From Apricaphanius iberus (lineage: Eukaryota; Chordata; Actinopteri; Cyprinodontiformes; Aphaniidae): 64,000 bases of DNA. How positions within the stretch are numbered: position 1 is the stretch's first letter; each line of letters starts with the position of its first letter. Below, piece after piece: positions 48,301 through 59,400 of this stretch. The DNA is taken from contig JAPXFQ010000074.1 in NCBI GenBank assembly GCA_028564705.1, positions 930,001 to 994,000 of the forward strand, given 5' to 3'. The position numbers were made by a program, and so were the translations under genes. The notes under the pieces are model-generated. The model searched no databases, had not been told where the DNA came from, and saw nothing but the letters and a program-made list of their open reading frames with translations.

Positions 48301-51300
48301 ATTTCGGTGGTCTGTATATGTTTACAAATATGACTTTGTTTGGTTCATCTGTTTCAGTAGCTAAATATTCAAAGGTGCTGAATGCACCTAGCGATATCTT
48401 TTTGAAGTTTAACGATTGATGAAAAATTGTGGCCAGACCACCCCCCCTTTTATTTTTCCTGATTTCACTATTGAAGTGATAATTAGTTGGACAAGTCTCT
48501 ATTAATACATTTTGTTCTTTATTTTCATCAAAACAAGTTTCTGAGAGATATAGTGCATGTATATCTTGTGTGATGATTTAGTCATTGATTAGCAGTGATT
48601 TTTCTGATAGTGATCTTATGTTTTGTATAGCTGTGTTAATATTTCTTTCAGAAATCGAGTGATTCTGTTTGCAAGGTATTATTTTTAAATTCTGTCCTGC
48701 TCGGTTATTTGTAGTTTTAGTGTGTGAACATCTCTTTTTTATAATAACCGGGATTTTACTTTCAAGGTGAGAATGAGAGTACGAATGACCGAACACCACC
48801 TTCTGGCAGGAAGTTTGTCTGACATTTTTCGGTCGGTATCAGATGTCTGATATGGTGAGTTGAATTGGAGAGCAATGTTTATAGTTCCTGTTTGGGCGTG
48901 GAGTTAAAAGCAGGATTCCTTTTTTTTGTTGAGTCTGAAGGTTTTCAGAAAATTCCTGGAATGGTTATCTGACGGCACTGTTGCACAGTTAGCTGGCATG
49001 ACTGTGGCAGGCTTATCACTGACAGGTCCAATGATGCCATCTTCTCAGTGTGTTACAGCAGGTTGGCGTTCACTATGTATCTCAGTTTGAGGACAGTTTA
49101 CATTAGATAGCACATTCCAGAGGTAGCGCTTCTGACCTTTCTTATTGATGTGACATCCATCTTTTGTGAATAGGTGCCTTCGTTCACAGAAGATCTTAAA
49201 ATTATTCAGGAATGGAATAGACCTTTCAGTACAGACAGTTTTAATAAAGCTAGTGAATCCTTTGATCCTGCTAAATTCCTCATCTGAGGGCATTGCTGGA
49301 ATTGGTCCAGATATGTGAAGTTCTATCTTGTTGGTGTTAAAGTTCTGGAGTAAATCCAAGAAGTCCTTCTTTAAAATGCCAGATTTCTTGTGGGAGATGT
49401 CGACTGTTCCTGCATGGACAACAATTTGTTGTAGTTCTGGGTTGCTCTCAATAATTGATGGAATCCTCTCAGAAAGTTGTTTGACTGTCATTTGTGGGCA
49501 ATTAAGGACACTTGTATTGATACATAGTTGTTCAATACCTTTGATCAATCCGTCATGAATAATAGCAAGCGTTCTCCTTTTCTTGCTGTGTTCTTTTCTC
49601 TTTTGCTTTCTGTCAGTGCTGGCTTCTTGCTGCAGTTTTTTGTTATTATTCGGTTTATCTTTGTTTGGGTTTAAGTGGCTTTGGCGAAGGTCTGTTAGAC
49701 TCAGAGAGCCGGGAGAGGCCAGTGCTGTGAATCTGTTCTTTAGAGGGATAATCGAAGTTGTTGGTTGTTGGAGTTTTTTTGACGTTCCTTGTTTTGTTAT
49801 CTGAGTGCTGGCTACTCTTCTGATGAGTGGGGGGTTCTTCCAGATAGACCGCTAGCTTCTTTCCAGCCTAGCACTCTTCCTCTGATCCCTGTAACATATT
49901 CAAGACTTTCTAGGAGTGTTACACTCCTTCTTCAACAGGTTATTACTGTTTAGATATTTACAACCTTGATAAGCAACCATTTTCTCAAGGATTTTTCATA
50001 AAGTAAGGTTAGATATAGGTTGGTAATTAACTAAGTCATGTCTAGATTGAGATAGGACTTCTTATGTAAAGGATTACTTTGTAGCAACCCTAAATTTCTG
50101 TGGTAGGTATCCATTTATTAAGGATAGATTCATCACATCTAAAATAGGGCCAGTAATCTAATCGGACACTTCCTTAAATAATTTGGTTGAGATTGGGTCC
50201 AACATACTAGTTGAAGGTTTAGATGAGGCTAATATTTTTGATAATTCTGACAGCTCGACTGAATCAAAACAGTTTAAACACAAATGAACATTCTACAGCT
50301 CCCATCGATGTTGCCTCACTTACTGAGAAAGAAGACTATTTGGCAGGATGCCAATGACTATTTATGTAATATAACGTTTTCTATGAAAAATCCCATAAAG
50401 TAATCAAAACTAGGGGCAACGGGATTAACTGGCTCAACAGAGCCATGACATTTAGTTCGTTTACATGGACATCTAAATCGAGCTTTTTGGAGTAATCGGA
50501 CGAATGGCTTGCCCCCTTTTGAGAGCCAAGTCCCAGTTTACATGTCACTCAGTAAATCGAATTATTAAATGAGGTATGTTCAGCTCCCCGACGAAAGATG
50601 GCGAAATGCGCCCCTACATGTTATCCTTGGTAAGTTTGGTAACTGGCTAAAAAGAAACCTAAGAATGTTCATATTTGAATTCCATCCATCCATCCATCAA
50701 ACCATCCATCCATCCAGCTTGGTCTTTTTATAGAGCTGGAGACTATTTTTTCCAGGTTGAATGGGAACCTCTAGGAGTGTAGATTAGCATTTTCTCTCCA
50801 GTTTTCTGGTATTATTTTTTATAGTACAAAGCTCTGCATTAAATCGGGGAGCTAACCTCCTATGGCTTCTATTTTAAGGGGGCTACACTGTGTAGTTCCA
50901 AACGCAATGAAGGAATAATTCTAAGAACCAGACCATCAATTCTGAAATGTTAGAGATGGAACTGCTGCCTTCCACTGCATTACTCTGAGACACTGAGGAA
51001 AGAAATAATAACACATTCTTTAAAACTTGTTATAGCACTGTCTGATAAAGCTCTACTGTAATATATGGAAATCTCTTTCAGGATTACGATGGTCAATTAA
51101 CATAAATTCAAAAGTTCAAAAAGAACGGTCAGACAGGCCTGAGTTATGTGGGGAGACTGTTATATCTTGACACTGAACACTGTATGTCAGTCCAAGTCCA
51201 AAGTGTGTTGAACCGAGAAGGTTGGGTCCCTGTACTTTTTAGCAAAGGCAGTTCTGTCCAAGATAAAATTAAAGGCTGGATTTATACAATAACTTTCAGT

Positions 51301-53462
51301 GTCCCCATGAATAACCACCTGGACTCTGCAGGTACCTATGCTTGGGTCCTGTTTGTGGGCTCTGCATTCAACACCATCGTCCCAGAGCTCCTCCACCAAA
51401 AACTGTCCCAGCTCACCGTGCCTCCCTCCACCTGTCAGTGGATTACCAATTTCCTGACAGACAGGAGGCAGCAGGTGAAACTGGGTAACTTCATATCCAG
51501 CACCCGGTCCCTCAGCATTGGCGCCCCCCAGGGATGTGTTCTCTCCCCATTGCTTTTCTCCCTTTACATCACTGATTGCACGTCAAGAGACCCTTCTTTG
51601 AAACTCCTGAAGTTTGCAGATGACACCACCGTCATTGGACTCATCCCTGACGCGAAGAGTCTGCGTACAGAAGGGAAGTGGAACAGCTGGTCCTCTGGTG
51701 CAGTCAGAACCACCTGGAGCTAAACCCGCTCAAAACTGTGGAGATGACAGTGGATTCAGGAAGAGACCCCCATCAACATCTCCTCTTATAATCAGGTTTA
51801 AATAAGGTTTTCAGGTTCCTAGGATCCACCATCACACGGGACCTGAAGTGGACCTCCCACATTGACTCTATAAGGAAGAAGGCCCAGCAAAGGCTGTACT
51901 TTCTGCGTCGGCTCAGAAAGTTCAACCTGGCTCAGGAGCTGCTGACCATATTCTACACAGCAATAGTCCAGTCTGTCCTGACCTCATCCATCTCTGTCTG
52001 GTTTGGATCCGCCACCAGGCAAGACAAGGACAGACTGCAGAGAACAGTCAGGTCCTCAGAGAGGATCATTAGGTACTGATCTTCCCTCCATTGAGGACCT
52101 CAGGCCGGCGTTACAAAGTGCTGTACGCCAAAACCACCCGACATAAGAACAGTTTCTTCCCTCAGGCTGTCGCTCTGATGAACTCTGAATAGTCACAGAG
52201 TGTGAGTCCATTCACATGAACAATAAACTAAAACTCTGCACTGCTGTATATACTTACTGTACAATAACCCCAGTTTGGTGTATATATTATCCTTTATTAT
52301 TTATTTGTATTCATTTTTATTTCCTTTTTAATTTCACTTATTTAAGTTCTGTACTGGAGAGAAAAGTTGCCGGAGTCAAATTCCTTGTATGTGTCATACT
52401 TGGCCATTAAAGCTGATTCTGATTCTGATTCTGAATGTTGAAATCCCCTACTATAATGACCTTATCAGTATTTATCAATTAATCAGATTGAAAAATATAA
52501 GATCTGATCTAAAAATTTATAGTATGGACTCGGTGAATGATACAAAAACAAAATTGATTTTAATACTTTACTACTTAGATGACGAAAACTAAGAGTTAGA
52601 TGTTTGTAAGATATGTAGGTATCCATTGGTCTGGGATTAATTAAGAAATATGAATGGGGGGATTTAATAAAACATCAATGAAGACACATTATTTTTGGTC
52701 AAACTGAATTTTTTTTAACCCAACCCTGCCGGGAATATAAATTATTTTAGACTAACTGTAGGCCTAAATAACTGTGCTTTGTATGTTATGATGCTACCTA
52801 TTGACATTGGAGAAACTAATTAACATTAAACTGTCCCTTCTTGTGCTTTTGAAACTAGAGGAGGGAGGTCCTGAAACCTTTGATGGTACCAGAGGGGTTG
52901 GTATTTCGTCCTAGAAAACAGGAAATTGAGCAACTGCAGCAAAGAGACTTCCTGGGGAAACCGAAGGTAATGTGTTCTTCAGGGATGTTAGATTGGCAAA
53001 ATCAGTCATCTATGTAGATTACATTAGTCCCATTTTGCGTTTTCAAGAGAGAAAAAGAGCCCAGTGGTTGACTGATTGGGCAACAGTTGCTGGGTCAATG
53101 TTTAATTTGATCAGTTGCCTAAACATGAAATATGAAGCTTGGATGCCTAGAGTCTCTTTCAGGATTTTTAACAATATAATGCTGTAATCTACAGGTGATT
53201 TCTTCTATGATCCCTAATGATGATTTTGGAGGCTTTGAACCGCTGAGACAGCAAGTGAGTGATATCATACTGTCTTTATATCTGATGATACTTCACTCAG
53301 TCAGTAAATCCCTGTTCTAACTCTGCTTTCTATGCAGCAACCTGGTTTCTATGAACCCAAGACAGATGGCGCTCAGTAAGTTTTCCCATTTCCTACAGGA
53401 AATATTAAGCTGACCTGTTGAGAATAATGCCAATTTCAGAACCAAATAATTTAACAAATCAA

Positions 53463-53497
<35 letters not shown>

Positions 53498-56400
53498 ATT
53501 TGTCTTTTGTGTTAGGGAGACGCGATACATGCGTGTGCGAACTCCTTACATGGCTCAGGGCCCAGGACAGCTGACTGTGCCTGGAGGGTCCATGGTGTTT
53601 ATATTTGGAGAAGAGGACAGAGATGGAATGATAAATGTCATACATGATGGACAGGTCAGAGAAAATCTGTAAAGGTCTTTGAGGGTACTGGGAGGTTCGG
53701 GCTGTCCCAAAAGAAACCATTGTTCCTTTAGTCAATGAAACTATATTCACTTTATTTGTATAGCACCAATTCACGATATAAATCATCTCCAGTGGTTTAT
53801 TTTTCATACTGATGACTGCATATTTATGCATTGAAGTGCTCTAAAAGTGATTATGTTTCACTGGGCAGAAAATATAAATAAAACTGCAAGTTGTATACTG
53901 ATGGGGAAAAGCACAGCACATAAAAATGTGCATGTGTGCACGTTCAAATCATATGTATGTATAACTTAAACATTACCTTCAAATGGGCAGCAGAGATTAG
54001 AGTTGAGTTAAATTCTTTAAGCACACTTTTAAACAATGAAAAAAGAACCTTATTAAGTGCATTTGCTATGTAAAACTAGGGGTTGATTAACATGGGTTTG
54101 TCTTTATGAAGTCATATCTTCAGTATCTTTAGCAGGTTGCTTGTTTTTTTTTCAAAAATATATTTGTAATTAATAAAACTATTTTGTATTATGTCTATGA
54201 AAAATTGCCATTGGACAGGATAGGATAGGATTGGATTGGATATCCCACTGAAAATATGTTATACTGCATAAAAGAATAGCCTACAGTATGTTTAAATAGA
54301 TTCAAAATTGCTTTAGTGTTTACAAATTACTTCACTGATTATGGGGTCCCAACAAAAATACAGATTTATTCTTCAGTTTGCAAATATAAACTATAAAACA
54401 ACAACATGCAATAAATCAAGATGCAGTCTGTGGATGATCAAAGTTAGAATCAATCTACAATTACATACTTTCAAAATGCAACAAATTAAAAAATCCAAGG
54501 GAAACAGGCTGAAAACTACCCAGCACAGAATTTTGATCCCTTTAATGCCAATTAAGATTTTTCTACTGATTGAGTATGGCATGCATAATTTTGGACATGT
54601 CTCCTTTTAATACAATGTGAATAAATAATCAGGTTTATCTTTTTCCTTTGATGGGTTTTTATTATTTTAGAAAAAAAAAGTTGGTTACATATTGGTTAAA
54701 TTCTAGTAAATAAAATTTAAACCTATATCTGCAAGGGGTTACAATAATTGTGTCTTTAAAGCATTCACGTATAATTCTGGCCAGATCTGATCTTGGCTCT
54801 TATGCTTTTAGAGAGGACTCCTGCCAGTGTCACTCCTTGAACCTGCAGACATCAAGAAATCCAAGAAGGAGAATGTAAAGTTTTTTTTCCTATTTTCTTT
54901 TAAATGTTTATTGGTATTTTGACTATCATAAGTTGTGTTTATTATTCGTTATTTAGCATATACTGTACCTCTAAAGTCTTCACAAAGTGTCTGTTATAGG
55001 ACTAAAATTGTTAAAACTGATTCATATTTTCTGATGCCTAACCCTGTTCCCTTATCTTGGTTTCTCTAACAGCGCCTCCCCAGTGGAATCCCCCTCCCAC
55101 CAGAACTCAAGCCACCAAGTCGCCCACAGACCGTGCCAATCTCTAGGGCTCCTCCGCGGGGTAAAACTCACACTCCGACTGGGTTTTTTTAAACTCCAAG
55201 AATTTTGTCGATACTTTTTCCCCCTCCCTTTTGAGTGGTTGCTGTCTGAGAAAACTCAGCTGATTGCATCAAGTCAGTGACGTCACAAATTTTTTATTAA
55301 TATGCATACTGCAACAACCCTTCCTTTATAAAAGAAGCAAGCCTCCAGTAAGCAACCGTCTGCTGCCTGAAAAGACAGACCAGACACTCAAAACAGCATT
55401 TTCTCTATATTGAAAAAAGCAAACAAAGTTGACAACAGCAGCAGCATTTCTTTTAATGGCTTTATCCAGAAGAAATATATGGAGCCTGGAAGGGGTAAGG
55501 CGCAGAAATAATTTTTGTTCCCTCGGTTTATTAAACCATGCACATGGATTATTATACAGTGCATACAGATTCATAATCGGCTCCCTCCGTTTATTCAATC
55601 ATGTGTTACAATGTGGAGGGTCCTGTCCTATTGATAATACGCCCTGGTTGGTTGCCTACTAATTGTTCCTTTGGCTGACTGGTGAGCACGTATGACTTTC
55701 ACCGGGAGGTCAGTGGATCGTACCCCGCCTGGCCCCTCGGACAGTCACTCATGTATATTATTTCTGGATCCTATAGGAAATTAGGCTGTAAACATATGTG
55801 TTGTATTTATAAATCACCTCGCAGGGTCCTGTGTGCTATCTGTGCATGAATGCATGGAACAGGCAGCCCTGTATAAACATTTAGCCAGTTACGTATTGAT
55901 GCAGTACCCCCTTTGGAATGCAAGTTTTTGCTGAACGTAACATCAATCTCTGCAAATAATGCTACAACATTCATATATAAAGAAACTGTATAAGATTGTG
56001 GAATATCAGTTTGGATGGTGATTATATGAAAATAGCACTAGAAGGATAAGTGGCTGTTAGACCTGCACTGTTAAAAAAATTGTCATCAGGTTTTTAAGTG
56101 GTGGGGACCAAACTGTGATTTATTAATAATGCCAAGGACATGTCCCCAGTTTAAATGACGCTTATGTTGAATCCTACTTTCCTCCAGGAACCTAAAACAA
56201 TACATGTGTGGTAAGGTGCACAATAACCCAGGCAGGTTTCAATTTGCTCATTCCCAGGTGGAAGTCATTTGTGCTTACCAGTCCGCAAGCCACACAGTCC
56301 AGGCCCATTATCAATCGGACAGGAGCCTCCACGCTGTCACACATGGTTTAATAAACTGTGAGAACAGATTTGTTATCAGTGTGCACAGTTTAATAAGCTG

Positions 56401-59400
56401 TAAGCATGGTTTATTAAACTGAGTGTACGGATTCTTAACCCTCAAAATTATGTCTTCACCCGACCCCTGCCTGGCTCTGTAGAAAGACAAGGTTAAACAC
56501 AGAAAGGCAGAACAAATTGTGCTCTCTATGGAGACAGTGCATTAAGATATTGGCAACAAAATGTCAATTGATTGTCTATTCCATGGAAATAATGCAGCTC
56601 AACAAAAATACAAGTTTAGATGTATCTGCGGCAGTAGAGTTGTATCACGGAAAAAAACGGTACTATGCAGAGCACCGGCCTTTAAAGACACAGCTACATG
56701 AACATTTTACATTGCATTCCTTCTATAAACACCTGAGAGATTTTCTGGGATTAAGGGAACCAAAAAGTGATCTGGGTTCAGATGATTTGTCCTATCATTG
56801 TTGAAGGTATGGAAGATGTCCAATAATACAGGGTTGTTTTCATGATAGTCTTGGTTTCTAAATGCTCCAACAGTCAAAGGCGCAAGAAGGCCCGGCCCGG
56901 CCAGTATCTGAACCCTCAACTTCTTTAGCCATCTTTTTTAGAATTTTTTGAACAATGTGCTTTCTCTTCATCTAGTTTAGATATGAATGGATGTTTCTGA
57001 AAACAATAAAGGCGGCAAACAGTGGAATGTTCTAAAACAATGGGGAACATAACTTTTAGTGAGGCCACAGTTATGATCATCACACAACATAATATGGACA
57101 TATGTCTAACAAACTAAACAAAACAGTAAACTTTAAGGAAGCAGTGCTTTTAAATAATGTTGAGCTTGACCAAAGGTTTTCACAGTAATCCCTTATCTGT
57201 GTGGTTCTTTCAGATATTGATGAAGGAAATAGTATGTTCAGTGCAGCCTGAGGGATCAGAGATAGCAGCTTACCAGTTCAGGCTTCTTCTGTTCCAATTT
57301 TATCTACCAAAATGTCAGAAGATTCCCTGAATGGTTTAAAGTGCTGTTAACTGTAGCTATCACAGTTTGTCTTTAACAAGCATTGTGTGAAATCTGTCAA
57401 AGTTCTTAGCAAACTAGAAATTCTTTCCCGTATTTACAATTCATTGCTGTTATACTGCAAATGAATACAGAGTGTAGAACAAACCAAGTAGTACAACAAA
57501 CAAAGTTAATACGTAATCTTCAACACTAGCAGGAGAAGGCAAGTGTGGCTGTTGTTTACAGTCATTACTGTATATATGTAGTTGTTATCGAACTACCGAA
57601 ACAAAAAAACAAAGTCGGTGTGAATTGTGGTCCATGCAACAGCTGTACGGAAACCTGATCACACACCTACAGCATCTGATGTGAACGAGGCGTTAAACCA
57701 GGCACCACTTCATGTGGAGTGACTTCGGATAAACTGGGCCATAAGATAAGATGAGCCACTTAAGGTTAGAATCTTCTTGCCTTTTAACGTTGCATAGACA
57801 ATGTCTGCAAAAGATTTCCAATTGTTGCCCCAAGTTTCTGGAAAAACAAACAAAAACACAATTGATTTGATCTGATCTGTAGCTGCAAAAAAGTGGCCCA
57901 ACTTACCTGATGTCACCCTACAAATACAACCTGGAAACAAAATGTATGGATAAGAGCAACAGCTTGATTAAAAAGAGATAAAGAAAACATAGACTATAAG
58001 ATGGAGGATAACCAAAATATCATGTGGTTTCAAAGACCATAGAAGAGAGAATAAAAAACAGAAGACAGAGCAGTCTAAATTTATGTTAACATCGTAGGAA
58101 CTGCAGCTGAAAATGCATGGTCTTCCTAAGCTTACACTAAGTATTTTAGTCCCACTAAGAAGTAGCTAATTAGCTGATCTAAGAGAGTGGATGGGTGTGT
58201 AAGGGGCAGCTCATGGAGCAAGACCAAGAAGTGCTCTAAAAGGAAACAAGGATTTTAAGATGAATGCTAAAATGTACAGGGAAAGAGGTTAGAAAGTGCC
58301 AGAGCTTCAGCTTTTTAGACCATGTTTGGTTATGTAAGAGTAAGTGCTTAAAAAAAGGTCAATGTTTTGATGTTTGTATAAGATCTGCTTACTGAGGGTG
58401 GACCCTAAGCCATCAATTCTTTACCTTTTGTTTATCTTAACCTCCATACCCATAAAAAGATCTGCTATCACACTGATTTTACACAGGCCGAGGCCTCATC
58501 CTTTTTTCCCTGCAGTGAGACCATCCACAGAAACTCCACCTCCATCTTACAGCACTGCTACCCACACACGGACACCCGCCTCTGAGCCCCCCAGGTACAC
58601 AACCAACGCGGCGAGCAACCAGGTAGCGCAGACACACACACGCACACACCTACCAATGACTCTGCTCTCCTTCACTTTTTGTCTGATCTAAAAATAGATG
58701 GATTTTTGCTGAATTGAGAAGAACTTGCTTTTTCAGAGAGACTCTGTCCAAGAAATACTGATATGTCTACATTATCTCACAAGAACATTTAAATAGCAGA
58801 TAGTATGATTAAATATAATTTTTCCTTTTATGACTTGAATAGCATCACTTTTGCAGGATTTTGAAAAATGTTATATTATGATTGTTTAAGCAAATAAAAA
58901 ACTAATCTAGTATTTAATTCTAGACAGAAAAGATTTGTATTAGGTCTTCTTAAAAAGTAGTCAAAGTCGGCCTGTTAATTGTGGGTTACGGTTTCAGAAC
59001 AATTTATTTAATTTGCTCCCCTAAGGTGGACTTTGGGGTCAGTCTCTGTCTCAAGCGGAGGAGTTTAGGTATCTCTCTGTCTGCTGATAGGATGGAACAG
59101 AAAATGGACAAACGGACTGGGGCTTGGTCTGTAGTAATTTAGGGACTACGCCTGTCTTTTGTGGTGAAGGAAGAAAGAAGAAAAAAACAAACAAACCCAA
59201 ACCTCTGATATTAACTGGTCCATCCACGGTCCAACTCTCATCTATGGTCATAAAACACAATTTATGGATTATGGGGCTCAGATGGTAGGAGTTAATCTGG
59301 TAACCAGTTAGTTTCTGATACAAAACCCTGCTCTTTTCATCTCAGTCATTGTGTCTTTGGGCAACACACTACCTGGTGGTGGGCTGAGGGCCTGGGGGTG

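Larger units (their letters stand above)
45964..49890 (-). mobile_element. L2-type LINE, nearly full length, antisense in noxa1 intron 4
   Basis: Read on the minus strand: an ORF1 esterase-like domain (49548-49045), an endonuclease with GDFNIHTD and [11 protein letters not shown] (about 48220-47933), a reverse transcriptase with [17 protein letters not shown] (47693-47121) and [12 protein letters not shown] (47269-46721), and the C-terminal part ending in FRLAYE (46500-46228). The 3' tail contains CTTGAATTGCCCTGTGTTG. ORF2 is split over several frames with stops, so the copy is dead. The 5' end is approximate. Confidence 0.88.

Noticed and set aside
57710..57940. Minus-strand 76-codon frame in noxa1 intron 10
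   Set aside because: It reads plausibly as protein in parts but matches no family I know and has no splice partners.
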